DNA from: an uncultured Arachnia sp.
GTDB taxonomy: Bacteria > Actinomycetota > Actinomycetes > Propionibacteriales > Propionibacteriaceae
DNA: 13,905 nucleotides
Assembly: GCA_934636715.1 (NCBI GenBank)
Contig: CAKUBE010000021.1
Location: 1 to 13,905 of the forward strand
Direction: 5' to 3'
In this document: piece by piece, positions 1 through 7,860 of the stretch
Numbering within the stretch: the first letter of the stretch is position 1
How the letters are laid out: every line of letters starts with the position of its first letter
Notes under the pieces: model-generated
Told to the model about the DNA's origin: nothing
Seen by the model: only the letters and a program-made list of their open reading frames with translations
The model's database searches: none
Program-made: the position numbers and the translations under genes

Positions 1-41
1 GGCCGCCTCATTGTCTGACTTTTGCATGATTTAGTAATATT

Positions 42-57
42 TTGCGTTTATCTGCAA
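42..57. promoter_or_regulatory. Candidate LacI-family operator at malQ
   Basis: TTGCGTTTATCTGCAA is a 16-bp inverted repeat (TTGC-N8-GCAA) that covers the predicted -35 of malQ, so a bound repressor would block RNA polymerase. The same architecture recurs over the -10 of the malE promoter (9328-9343), and the two sites agree at 12 of 16 bases when read in the matching orientation. The linked LacI-type gene at 2305-3315 is the likely binder; that link is inference. The centre is not the CG usual for this family. A TTTTGC word also occurs at 20-25 and 40-45, exactly 20 bp apart. Confidence 0.45.
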
Positions 58-70
58 TCTCTCTCATACT
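42..70 (+). promoter_or_regulatory. Predicted malQ promoter
   Basis: A -35-like TTGCGT (42-47) and a -10-like CATACT (65-70) are separated by exactly 17 bases. The malQ start codon lies about 48 bases downstream, preceded by a good Shine-Dalgarno. This is the best-spaced pair in the 118-base leader, which is AT-rich compared with the surrounding genes. The -10 matches the consensus at four of six positions, so the call rests mainly on spacing and location. Confidence 0.5.
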
Positions 71-118
71 GAGTCTGCGCACTGTGGCGAACGGCCACAT
101 CAGTCACTGAGGAGGGCC

Positions 119-2284
119 ATGGACGTCCACGAGCACGCGAACAGCCTTGACACGCCGAGTGAGACGCTCGACGCCCTGGCCGCCGCCTACGGCATCGCCA
201 CCGAGTACTGGTCCTTCTTCGGGGAGCGGGTCAGCGTTCCCGCGTCGACGCTGCGCGCCCTCCTCGTCGCCATGGGAGTGGATGTCTCCGACGAAGAGGC
301 GGCTCTGGCGACACGGCTGGAGCGCTCGTGGAGGTGCCTGCTTCCCCCGTCAGCGGTTGTGCGGGAAGGCAGCGGGGAGTTCCCCGTCCACGTCTCCCGG
401 GGCCGCCTCGCCCGGATCGAGATCCTGCTCGAGGACGGCACCACGAGAACCGTCGAGCTTCCGGCCGCGGTGGCCGAGTCCCGCATGATCGACGGCGAAG
501 ACGTCGGCCGGATCCTGTTCGCGCTGCCGACCGACCTCCCCCTGGGCTGGCATGAGTTGCGCGCCACCGAACACGACGCCGCGGGCGGCCCTCCGCTGCG
601 GAGCGCCTCCGCAGCGCTCGTCGTCGCCCCGCACCGGCTGGGGGCCCCGCCCAGCCGCGAGGGGAATAAGGGCAGGGCATGGGGCCTCATGGCGCAGCTC
701 TACTCGGTGCGCTCCCGAGCCTCCTGGGGCGTGGGGGACTTCGCCGACCTGGCTGACCTCGCCGTCCTCTCCGGCGCCCGCGGCGCCGACTTCCTCCTGA
801 TCAACCCTGTTCACGCCGCCGAGGTCACCTCGCCGATCGAGCCCTCGCCCTACCTGCCCGCGAGCAGGCGCTTCATCGCCCCGCTCTACGTCCGCCCCGA
901 GGCGATCGAGGAGTTCGCCGCGCTCGCCGCGCACGACAGAGAGGCGGTCCGCCGCGCCCGCGACCAGTTCGACGGCGCGACAACCGGAGGGGCGCTCATC
1001 GACCGCGATGCGTCCTGGCAGGCGAAGCAGGACGCCCTGCACCGGATCTTCTCCGTCGCCCGAACCCACTCGCGACAACGCGCCCTAGAGGAGTTCGTCG
1101 CCCGCGAGGGGCTCGCCCTCGAGCGGTTCGCCCTGTGGTGTGCCCTCGAGGAGCACTTCGCCGGGATCACGCACTCCGACCGTCCGGACGAGCTGCACGA
1201 CCTGGGCTCCCCGCTGATTGCCGACCTCCGAGACCTGTTGCGCGACCGGACGGACTTCCACGTCTGGCTCCAGTGGATCGCCGACGAGCAACTGGCCGCG
1301 GCCCAGCGGGCGGCGCGCGACGCCGGCATGCGGATCGGCATCATGCATGACCTCGCCGTCGGCGTGCACCCGCTCGGGGCTGACGCCTGGTCCAACCCGC
1401 AGGCCTACGCCCGCAACGTCACCGTGGGCGCACCTCCGGACATGTACAACCAGCAGGGCCAGGACTGGTCCCAGCCGCCGTGGCTACCCGACGCGCTCGC
1501 CGAGCAGGGCTACGCCCCCTTGCGCGACCTTCTCCGCGGCCTGTTGCGCCACGCCGGCGCGCTGCGGATCGACCACATCATCGGACTGTTCCGGCTGTGG
1601 TGGATCCCGCCGCACGCGCCGCCGAGCGCCGGCACCTACGTGTACTACGACCACGAGGCGGTGATCGGCGTCCTGGCCCTCGAGGCCCAGCGCGCCGGGG
1701 CCGTGATCATCGGCGAGGACCTTGGCACGGTCGAGCCCTGGGTCCGCGACTACCTCGCGGAGCGCGGCATCCTCGGCACCTCCGTGCTGTGGTTCGAGAA
1801 CGACAACGACGGTCCCCGCCAGCCCGAGAACTACCGGCAGCCGGTGCTGGCGACCGTGACCACCCACGACCTCCCGCCGACCGCCGGCTACCTCGCGGGC
1901 AAGCATGTCGAACTCCGCGCAGAGCTCGGGATCCTCGAACGCCCCGTCGAGGAGGAACACGAGCTGGCCCGGCGCCAACGCGAGGCGATGCTGCAACGAC
2001 TCCGGGACCGATGGATCCTCGCGCCGGAGGCGACCGAAGAGGACACCGTCGTGGCCCTGCACAGCTACCTGGGCGCCGCGCCGTCGCATCTGCTCGGCGT
2101 GGCGCTGACCGATGCGGTCGGCGAGCGCCGCGCGCAGAACCAGCCGGGAACCTATCGGGAGTACCCGAACTGGCGGGTGCCGCTCGCCGACGGCGACGGG
2201 TCTCCCGTGCTCCTCGACGATCTCGAAGGCAACACCCGGTTCCGTCGGCTCGTCGCAGCGGTGGACGACTCGCTGCGCTGGTGA
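119..2284 (+). CDS. malQ: 4-alpha-glucanotransferase (amylomaltase, GH77)
   Basis: This cytoplasmic enzyme of 721 residues transfers glucan segments between maltodextrins, releasing glucose and longer chains. The start ATG is preceded by GAGGAGG at good spacing. Residues 1 to about 175 are an N-terminal extension with a helical start and a beta-rich part, as in long bacterial MalQ proteins. The GH77 barrel follows. The catalytic signatures are all present: LRIDHIIGL with nucleophile Asp485, IIGEDLGTV with acid/base Glu533, and TTHDLP with Asp584. The C-terminal NQPGTYREYPNWR block (674-686) is typical of the family. There is no signal peptide. It is transcribed alone from its own promoter and converges on the mal operon, whose importer and GH13 enzyme supply its substrates. 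All key residues are intact, so the enzyme is expected to be active. Confidence 0.96.
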   Translation: MDVHEHANSLDTPSETLDALAAAYGIATEYWSFFGERVSVPASTLRALLVAMGVDVSDEEAALATRLERSWRCLLPPSAVVREGSGEFPVHVSRGRLARIEILLEDGTTRTVELPAAVAESRMIDGEDVGRILFALPTDLPLGWHELRATEHDAAGGPPLRSASAALVVAPHRLGAPPSREGNKGRAWGLMAQLYSVRSRASWGVGDFADLADLAVLSGARGADFLLINPVHAAEVTSPIEPSPYLPASRRFIAPLYVRPEAIEEFAALAAHDREAVRRARDQFDGATTGGALIDRDASWQAKQDALHRIFSVARTHSRQRALEEFVAREGLALERFALWCALEEHFAGITHSDRPDELHDLGSPLIADLRDLLRDRTDFHVWLQWIADEQLAAAQRAARDAGMRIGIMHDLAVGVHPLGADAWSNPQAYARNVTVGAPPDMYNQQGQDWSQPPWLPDALAEQGYAPLRDLLRGLLRHAGALRIDHIIGLFRLWWIPPHAPPSAGTYVYYDHEAVIGVLALEAQRAGAVIIGEDLGTVEPWVRDYLAERGILGTSVLWFENDNDGPRQPENYRQPVLATVTTHDLPPTAGYLAGKHVELRAELGILERPVEEEHELARRQREAMLQRLRDRWILAPEATEEDTVVALHSYLGAAPSHLLGVALTDAVGERRAQNQPGTYREYPNWRVPLADGDGSPVLLDDLEGNTRFRRLVAAVDDSLRW

Positions 2285-2298
2285 GCGCTCCGCTCACC
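2280..2298. terminator. Hairpin between convergent malQ and regulator gene
   Basis: GGTGAGCG (2280-2287) and CGCTCACC (2291-2298) form a perfect 8-bp stem with a 3-base loop, overlapping the malQ stop codon. It lies between the convergent ends of malQ and the LacI-type gene (stop at 2305), where a bidirectional terminator is expected. No T-run follows on either strand, so intrinsic termination is uncertain. Confidence 0.4.
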
Positions 2299-2304
2299 CG
2301 GGAC

Positions 2305-3315
2305 TCAGGCCCTTGTGACGCCCCCACTCGACTCACGCAACACCAGTTCCGGCGCGAAGAGCAACTCATCGCGCAGGCGCGACTGCCCGGTGATCTCGTT
2401 GATCAGCGCCTCGACCGCCGCCGCACTCATGGCCAGCACCGGCTGGCGCACCGTGGTCAGCGCCGGGTCCGTGAAGGCCATCAGCCGGGAGTCGTCGTAG
2501 CCGATGATGGAGACGTCGCCCGGAACCGACAGGTGCTCGCGGCGCGCGGCCCGGATAGCGCCGAGCGCGATCAGGTCCGAGCCGCAGACGATGGCGGTGA
2601 CCCCGGCTTCGAGCAGTCGGCGCGCAGACGCCGTCCCCCCCTCGACCGTGGAGAAGCCCATGACGACGTGCGCCTCGGCGCGGTCCCCGAGGTGGCGCGC
2701 CACCGCGCGCTCGAAGCCACTGGCCTTGCGCTGGGAGGCGACGAACCGGTCCGGTCCCAGGGCCAGCCCAATCCTGTGGTGGCCGAGCTCGACGAGGTGG
2801 CGCACGGCTTGATCCATCGCGAGCCCGTCGTCGGTCGAGACGAAGGCCGCATCGATTTCCGCGGTGTACCCGTTGATCAGCACGAGCGGCAATCCGGCCT
2901 CGGTAAGCTGCTGGAGGTGTGCGAGGTCGGCGGTGGAGTCGCCGTGCGCGCCCGCAAGCGAGATGATGCCCGCGACCCCCTGCGCGCGCAGCATCTCGAT
3001 GTACTCCTGCTCGGTCGCCCCGCCGGGAGTGCGCGAGCAGAGCACGGGCATGAAGTCGTTCTGCGCGAGACAGGACTCGATCATCTGCGCGAACAGCGGC
3101 ACCACCGGGTCGTCGAGCTCGGGAACGATCAGGCCGACCTGCCCCGCGCGCCGCGGCATCAACTGCGGCGGCCGCTGAAAGCCGAGCACGTCGATGGACG
3201 CCAACACCGCCGCCCTGGTGGCGTCGGACACGCCGGCCCGCTTGTTCAGCACGCGAGAAACGGTCGCGACGCTGACCCCGGCGTGCTCGGCTACCGTACT
3301 CAGGTTCGCGCTCAC
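2305..3315 (-). CDS. LacI-family transcriptional regulator, likely of the mal genes
   Basis: This 336-residue protein has the full LacI/GalR layout. The N-terminal helix-turn-helix is at residues 5-24 (LSTVAEHAGVSVATVSRVLN). A hinge region follows at about 45-60, then a periplasmic-binding-protein-like sensor domain starting near GLIVPELDD and running to the end, with the family block GDVSIIGYDDSRLMAFTDPALTTV. The start is GTG (3313-3315). An in-frame TAA at 3325-3327 rules out a longer form. There is no clear Shine-Dalgarno, so translation may depend on coupling to the upstream amylase gene, which ends 28 bases earlier. As last gene of the mal operon it would control its own synthesis. The TTGC-N8-GCAA sites at the malQ and malE promoters are plausible targets. 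The effector is probably a maltodextrin or related sugar, inferred from neighbours only. Confidence 0.93.
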   Translation of the reverse strand: MSANLSTVAEHAGVSVATVSRVLNKRAGVSDATRAAVLASIDVLGFQRPPQLMPRRAGQVGLIVPELDDPVVPLFAQMIESCLAQNDFMPVLCSRTPGGATEQEYIEMLRAQGVAGIISLAGAHGDSTADLAHLQQLTEAGLPLVLINGYTAEIDAAFVSTDDGLAMDQAVRHLVELGHHRIGLALGPDRFVASQRKASGFERAVARHLGDRAEAHVVMGFSTVEGGTASARRLLEAGVTAIVCGSDLIALGAIRAARREHLSVPGDVSIIGYDDSRLMAFTDPALTTVRQPVLAMSAAAVEALINEITGQSRLRDELLFAPELVLRESSGGVTRA

Positions 3316-3343
3316 GCGGCCAGCTTAGGGCAAGCAGCGCCGT

Positions 3344-5281
3344 TCAGCGCCACGCCGCATCGCGGTGCGTCTTCGGGCCGGTTTCTGCATCCACTACGCG
3401 TTCTGGAACGGTGACTCCGGCCAGTCGCCACACCGCGAAGCTCGGCCCCCGGACCGCGATCCGGACGGCGCCGGCCTCCCCCGCGCTGAGCACGACATCC
3501 CCGAACAGCGGTTCCGCATCGCGGGCGAGCAGCGCCCCGGCAGGGATGTCGACCTCGTCGGCTTCCTTCGCCGCGACGACGAGCACGGACTCGGCCTCAG
3601 TCTCCCGGACGTAGGCGATGCTGTGCTCGCCGGCGTGGACGAAGCGCAGCCCCCCCTCCCGCAGCGCCTCGTGGGCGTGCCGGAGCGCGATCAGATCCCG
3701 GTAGAGCGCGAACCGCTCTGCCAGCGCCGGCTCCCCGAGCCGATCCCACGGCATCGGGGTCCGGCTGGCCTCGCCGTCGACGCCCAGCATGCCCAGCTCG
3801 TCGCCCGCGAACACCACGGGAAGACCAGGAAGCGTAAGAGACAGCCCGACGGCGACGGCGATCACCTCCTCGGGCGCGAAGGAGGCGAAACGCGCGGTGT
3901 CGTGCGAGTCCAGCGCCTGCATGCAGCCGACCCGCACCCGCCAGGGCAGCTCGGCGAGCGCGCCCTGCAACTGTTCGACGAACTGCGCCGCGGTGAACCC
4001 TCGCGGCCCGCCGGGAAGGCCGAAGAACCACGAATCGGCCACCAGCTCACCGCGCGACGTCAGATGCTCGTGGATGCGCGGCTCGGCGAGCCAGTGCCAC
4101 ACCGCCCGGGTGAACGCCGAGTACGACATGGCGCCATGCCAGGCGTCGCCCGTGAAGTCGGCCCCGTGCAGGTTGGTGTACTCCGCCACGAGGAGCGTGT
4201 CGGGATTGACCTCCTCCATGGTCTGCCGCAGCGCGCGCCTAACCTCCTGGTTGAGGTCCTCCGCCCCGAGCCGCCCCGTCATGTTGGCCACATCGATGCG
4301 CCAGCCGTCGGTGCGGTAGGGCTCATCGAGCCACCGGGCGACGACCGACCCCTTGCCCTGGATGAAGCGGCGGCGCAGCTCGCCGGACTTCCAGTCGAAC
4401 TTCGGCAACGTCTTCGCGCCGAGCCAGGTCTCGTAGTCGGTGCGGTCCTCGTTGAGGAAGATGTAGTACGTACCCTCGGGGGCAGCGATGTCGCCGACCG
4501 CAGCCTGGAACCACTCGTGGGTGTCTCCCGAGTGGTTCGCGGTCAGGTCTCCCATGATGCGCATGCCGCGGCCGTGCACCGCCTGGATCAGCCGGAGGTA
4601 GGCGGCGTCGCCGCCGAGTGCCTCGTCGACGGTGTCGAAGTCACGCGAGTCGTAGCGGTGGTTCGAGCCGGCGGGGAAGATCGGCGTGTGGTAGATCAGG
4701 TTGACGCCGAGCTCGTCGAGATAGTCGAGCCGCTCCGTCACACCGTCGAGATCCCCGCCGTAGTACTGCAGCACGCGGCCAGGGAGCACGGGCTCGACCG
4801 GGTCGTTCCAGTCGGCGGGAATCGCCCACGCCGGCACCGGGTTCTCGTCGGCGCGCGAGGAACGCGCGAACCGGTCGGGGACGATCTGGTACATCACCGC
4901 GTCGGCCATCCACGACGGCGGCGGGTTGCCGGCCAGCAGCGAGAAGTCGAAGACGTCTGGGGCTTCGACGGTGCTGAGCCCCCCCTGACTCAGCTCCACC
5001 ATCCGGCCCCCTGCGGGCAGGATCAGCCAGCGATAGCGATGCCGCGGGTTGGCGACGACGATCTGGGCGGACCACCACTGCCAGCCATCGACCGAGCCGA
5101 GACACACCGCCTCATCGACCCACTGCTCCGTATCGGGCAACGATCGGACCGCGACGCGCGCGACGGGACCGAAGCACTCCGGGATGCGTAATCGCACCTC
5201 GACGGTCTCACCGATCGCGGGGTTCAGGTTCGACACGTACAGCGCCGAGCCGTCGTGATGAGGCAACAGAGACACAGGCAT
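3344..5281 (-). CDS. GH13 alpha-amylase family enzyme (neopullulanase/cyclomaltodextrinase/maltogenic amylase type)
   Basis: This is a 645-residue intracellular glycoside hydrolase predicted to cleave imported maltodextrins or cyclodextrins. Residues 1 to about 120 form a beta-sandwich N-terminal domain like those of maltogenic amylases. The barrel starts near SWMADAVMYQIVPDRF. The four GH13 regions are visible: DLTANHSG (245-252), GWRIDVAN with nucleophile Asp330, LLVAEYTN with acid/base Glu367, and LDSHDTAR with Asp461. The beta-rich C-terminal domain begins near 545. There is no signal peptide, in keeping with action on transported sugars. The start is the ATG at 5279-5281, preceded by AGGACGAGGA and 8 bases after the malG stop. 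The frame stays open far upstream inside malG, but the protein homology begins at this ATG. Exact specificity (neopullulanase, cyclomaltodextrinase or alpha-glucosidase) cannot be settled from motifs. Confidence 0.92.
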   Translation of the reverse strand: MPVSLLPHHDGSALYVSNLNPAIGETVEVRLRIPECFGPVARVAVRSLPDTEQWVDEAVCLGSVDGWQWWSAQIVVANPRHRYRWLILPAGGRMVELSQGGLSTVEAPDVFDFSLLAGNPPPSWMADAVMYQIVPDRFARSSRADENPVPAWAIPADWNDPVEPVLPGRVLQYYGGDLDGVTERLDYLDELGVNLIYHTPIFPAGSNHRYDSRDFDTVDEALGGDAAYLRLIQAVHGRGMRIMGDLTANHSGDTHEWFQAAVGDIAAPEGTYYIFLNEDRTDYETWLGAKTLPKFDWKSGELRRRFIQGKGSVVARWLDEPYRTDGWRIDVANMTGRLGAEDLNQEVRRALRQTMEEVNPDTLLVAEYTNLHGADFTGDAWHGAMSYSAFTRAVWHWLAEPRIHEHLTSRGELVADSWFFGLPGGPRGFTAAQFVEQLQGALAELPWRVRVGCMQALDSHDTARFASFAPEEVIAVAVGLSLTLPGLPVVFAGDELGMLGVDGEASRTPMPWDRLGEPALAERFALYRDLIALRHAHEALREGGLRFVHAGEHSIAYVRETEAESVLVVAAKEADEVDIPAGALLARDAEPLFGDVVLSAGEAGAVRIAVRGPSFAVWRLAGVTVPERVVDAETGPKTHRDAAWR

Positions 5282-5289
5282 TCCTCGTC

Positions 5290-6180
5290 CTACTTGACCG
5301 CGCCGCCGGTCAGGCCGCCGATGAGCTGGCGTTGCAGGCCGAGGTAGAGCAGCACCACCGGGGCCGAGGCCAGCAGGGCGCCGGCCGCGAACTGCCCGAA
5401 GAACCGGTTCTTGTCCGCCGACTGCAGCGCCCAGAGTCCGACGCCGAGGGTCTGCGAGTTGGCATCTCGCAGGAAGATCGAGGCGAGCATGAACTCCGAG
5501 AACAGGCCGACGAAGACCAGCATGCACACGGTGACCAGGATCGGCACCACGAGCGGAAGGATGATCGTGAAGAAGATCCGGACGTGCGAGGCGCCGTCGA
5601 TGGTGGCCGCCTCGTCGAGCGCCTTCGGGACCGTGTCGAAGTAGCCCTTCAACAGCCAGACGTTGGCGCCCATGGAGCCGCCGAGATAGGCGAGCATCAG
5701 GCCGGTGGTCGAGTTCAGACCAAGCATCGGCACGACCTGGCCGATCCGGTCGAAGGTGATGTACACCGCGACGAAGGCAAGCAGCGCGGGAAACATCTGA
5801 ATGAGCAGCAGCGCCATCAGGCCCGCACGGCGGCCCTTGAACCGCATCCGGGAGAAGACGTAGGCCGCCATCGACCCGATCAGCAGGGTGAGCAGCGTGC
5901 CGATGCCCGCCACGTAGAGCGAGTTGCCGTACCAGCGAAGGTAGGGCCACTCGGGCGACGTGAACAGCGTCTCGAAGTTCGCGAACGAGAAGTTCTGCGG
6001 AATCAGCCGCGACGTCGAGAGCGACCCCGCCGGGTTGACCGCGGCGGAGATGATGAACACGATCGGGAAGATCGCCCAGAGCACGGCGACAAGCGCGAGC
6101 AGGTGTCGCCACCACTGGCCCTTCGCGAACACGGAGTTCGACGGCCGGGTCTTCTTCACAGGTGAAGCGGTAGTAGACAT
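5290..6180 (-). CDS. malG: Maltodextrin ABC transporter permease MalG
   Basis: This 296-residue inner-membrane permease has six predicted helices, at about 26-48, 86-110, 119-143, 158-180, 203-237 and 262-283. The cytoplasmic EAA loop is canonical: DEAATIDGASHVRIFFTIILP at about 189-209, with the conserved Gly197. This loop docks the ATPase. Its start overlaps the malF stop by one base (TGATG), a classic translational-coupling arrangement, and a GAGGA sits upstream within the end of malF. The amylase gene begins 8 bases after its stop. MalG would pair with MalF, which is broken here. No ATPase gene is nearby, so a shared MsiK-type ATPase encoded elsewhere is presumed. Confidence 0.94.
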   Translation of the reverse strand: MSTTASPVKKTRPSNSVFAKGQWWRHLLALVAVLWAIFPIVFIISAAVNPAGSLSTSRLIPQNFSFANFETLFTSPEWPYLRWYGNSLYVAGIGTLLTLLIGSMAAYVFSRMRFKGRRAGLMALLLIQMFPALLAFVAVYITFDRIGQVVPMLGLNSTTGLMLAYLGGSMGANVWLLKGYFDTVPKALDEAATIDGASHVRIFFTIILPLVVPILVTVCMLVFVGLFSEFMLASIFLRDANSQTLGVGLWALQSADKNRFFGQFAAGALLASAPVVLLYLGLQRQLIGGLTGGAVK

Positions 6181-7136
6181 CAGTTCACATCCTCGAGGTT
6201 CGCGGTCTTCCTGAACCCGATGAGGCTCATGGAGGCCACGAGCAGGAAGATGAGGATCGACACGGCGGCCGCCATGCCGTAGTTGGGGTTGGCTCCGGCG
6301 AAGGCCAGCCGATAGGCGTACGTGATCAACAGGTCCGTCGATCCGATGTCGGTGCTCCCCGCGGAGAAGGGGCCGCCTTCGGTGAGGAGGTAGATCAGGC
6401 CGAAGTTGTTGAAGTTGAACGAGAACGACGCGATCAGCAGCGGACCAACCGAGACCAGCAGCAAGGGCATCGTGATGTCGGTCAGCTGCCGCAGCGGGCT
6501 GACCCGGTCGATGCGTGCCGCCTCGTAGACCTCAGCGGGCACCGACTGCAGCGCGCCGGTGCACACGATGAACATGTACGGGAAGCCGAGCCAGAGGTTG
6601 GTCAGCAGGATCGAGAACTTCGCCAGCCACGGGTCGCCAAGCCAGTTGACGGAGGCGCCCAGCATGTTGTTGATGAGGCCGTAGTCCTGGTTGAGCATCG
6701 ACGCCCAGACCAGCGCCGTGACGAAGCCCGGAATCGCGTAGGGCAGCACGAGCAGCGAGCGGTAGATGCGCTTGCCCTTCATGTCCGGGTGGTTGAACAG
6801 GATGGCCAATAGCATTCCGAGGACGAAGGTGGTTCCGACGGCCAGCGCCGAGAAGGCGACGTTCCAGAGGAAGATGCCGAAGAAGCCCGCGCGGATGGTG
6901 GGGTCGGTGAGCACCTTCAGGAAGTTCGCGAACCCGACGTTGATGGTCCAGCCCTGCGGCAACGCGGGGCCGGTACCGCTCTCGGGAACGAAGAACCCGT
7001 CCTTGGCGACGTACCGGGTGCCGGAGACACTGTCGGTCATGGTGTCGGTGTCGGGGTCGTAGACCATCGTGAACACGCCCTCGAACGCTTGACTGAGTCC
7101 CTGCGGGCGAATGGCGCCGTTGTCGGTGGGGACCAC
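6180..7136 (-). CDS. malF: MalF permease, C-terminal part (broken gene)
   Basis: These 318 residues follow the amber codon and start at the first usable codon, GTG (7134-7136), which has AAGGA four bases before it and GGGAGG a little further up. It holds the end of the extracytoplasmic loop (fragment residues 1 to about 80) and then the core of the permease with five helices from about residue 83. The EAA loop reads EAARIDRVSPLRQLTDITMP (205-224). The family normally has Gly in IDG; here the codon is CGG (Arg, 6504-6506). Made alone, it would begin outside the membrane with no signal sequence to export its N terminus, so a functional free fragment is doubtful. It ends overlapping the malG start by one base. 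Confidence 0.8.
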   Translation of the reverse strand: MVPTDNGAIRPQGLSQAFEGVFTMVYDPDTDTMTDSVSGTRYVAKDGFFVPESGTGPALPQGWTINVGFANFLKVLTDPTIRAGFFGIFLWNVAFSALAVGTTFVLGMLLAILFNHPDMKGKRIYRSLLVLPYAIPGFVTALVWASMLNQDYGLINNMLGASVNWLGDPWLAKFSILLTNLWLGFPYMFIVCTGALQSVPAEVYEAARIDRVSPLRQLTDITMPLLLVSVGPLLIASFSFNFNNFGLIYLLTEGGPFSAGSTDIGSTDLLITYAYRLAFAGANPNYGMAAAVSILIFLLVASMSLIGFRKTANLEDVN

Positions 7137-7166
7137 GATGTCCTTGAAGTCCTCCCGCGCGTTGAC

Positions 7167-7766
7167 CTATTTCGCGTTCAGCAGCGTGTAGCCGGGGGCG
7201 GCGCCAACGGTGCCGTTGTCTCGGAGCTCGACGCCCGGCTCGGTGAGCGGGGTGAGACCGTCGATGGTGCCGACGTAGGCCGCTCCCGTGCCGGGGTCGG
7301 TGAGCAGCAGGACGAGGTCTCCGGTCACGGGGGACGATCCCTCGGCGACAGCGACGCTCATCCCATAGCGCGGGGTGTCCGGCACCTCACGGACCGAGGT
7401 GAGGACGATCATGTCGATCGCCTCGTCCTTCGACAACATGTTGCCGTAGCCCTGGTTGGTGAAGGCCGTGGCGGCCGTGTAGAGGACCGGCCACACCTGG
7501 AGCGCCATCAGCAGCACGAGGCCTGGCAGGAGGAACTTGAGGGCGACGCCCTTGCGGCGGCCGTAGACCACGAGCACGGCGGTGCCGATGGCGCCGACGA
7601 CGACGACGCCGATCCACCAGCCCAGTTCGATCAGGCGCTGCACGGCGACGGCGGCGACCGCCAGCACCAGCACGATCCCGATCCATTTGACGACGGCCAC
7701 CCAGACCGGTGCCTTGATCTCGGTCGCGTCGGCGGGCGTCGCGGCCCGCGATGACTTCTGACTCAT
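7167..7766 (-). CDS. malF: MalF permease, N-terminal part (truncated at amber codon)
   Basis: These 199 residues run from the ATG at 7764-7766 to the TAG at 7167-7169. Three helices are visible, at about 21-45, 48-68 and 77-101. They are followed by roughly 100 residues of the extracytoplasmic loop that in MalF-type permeases faces the binding protein. Longer starts upstream (to 7820) are open but begin inside the intergenic hairpin; AAGGA sits nine bases before the chosen ATG. Without the remaining helices and the EAA loop, this part cannot form the transport channel or contact the ATPase. It lies 94 bases downstream of malE. Confidence 0.8.
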   Translation of the reverse strand: MSQKSSRAATPADATEIKAPVWVAVVKWIGIVLVLAVAAVAVQRLIELGWWIGVVVVGAIGTAVLVVYGRRKGVALKFLLPGLVLLMALQVWPVLYTAATAFTNQGYGNMLSKDEAIDMIVLTSVREVPDTPRYGMSVAVAEGSSPVTGDLVLLLTDPGTGAAYVGTIDGLTPLTEPGVELRDNGTVGAAPGYTLLNAK

Positions 7767-7803
7767 CTCATCCATTCCTTCGGTCCGGAGGCGGGCTCGA
7801 CGG

Positions 7804-7835
7804 GGGTGTGGGCCTCGCAAGCGATGCCCACACCC
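7804..7835 (-). promoter_or_regulatory. Stem-loop between malE and malF
   Basis: GGGTGTGGGC (7804-7813) and GCCCACACCC (7826-7835) are perfect 10-bp arms. After one mismatch, a few more pairs (TCGC/GCGA) extend the stem towards the loop. On the minus-strand mRNA it follows the malE stop by 25 bases and precedes malF by 38. No U-run follows, so full termination is unlikely. In the E. coli mal operon, REP hairpins at the same position stabilise malE mRNA and raise binding protein over permease. A similar role is inferred here. Confidence 0.7.
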
Positions 7836-7860
7836 GTACCAATCCCGTCAGGGCACTGGG

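Larger units (their letters stand above)
6180..7766 (-). pseudogene. malF: malF interrupted by an in-frame amber codon
   Basis: Read straight through, this stretch encodes one MalF-type permease of 528 codons plus stop, in a single unbroken frame except for TAG at codon 200 (7167-7169). The coding sense continues at once on the far side (VNAREDFKDIVVPTDNG), so no base is lost or gained and this is not a frameshift. The simplest origin is CAG (Gln) to TAG by one C-to-T change. The stop falls in the extracytoplasmic loop between the third and fourth helices. The start is the ATG at 7764-7766 (MSQKSS), nine bases after AAGGA. The gene could be truly inactivated, read through by amber suppression, translated as two pieces, or a sequencing or assembly error. 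The two halves are listed separately. Confidence 0.85.

Noticed and set aside
1480..3414. Long open + strand frame running from malQ through the LacI-type gene
   Set aside because: It is Arg/Pro-rich low-complexity shadow coding of two well-supported genes; no domain or start signal is visible.
3365..5191. 608-residue + strand frame antisense to the amylase gene
   Set aside because: It mirrors the amylase codons and has no recognisable motif or ribosome site; it is a typical high-GC antisense open frame.
5282..6115. Upstream extension of the GH13 reading frame across most of malG
   Set aside because: The frame is open by base composition only. The added residues are Arg/Ala/Gly-rich with no domain, while malG in the other frame is a clear permease and a good ribosome site precedes the ATG at 5281.
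7164..7172. A frameshift in malF
   Set aside because: Both halves are in the same frame; the break is a substitution to TAG, not an insertion or deletion.
7767..7820. Extended N terminus for malF beginning at 7820
   Set aside because: The extra 18 codons start inside the intergenic hairpin, and the AAGGA spacing fits the ATG at 7766 better.
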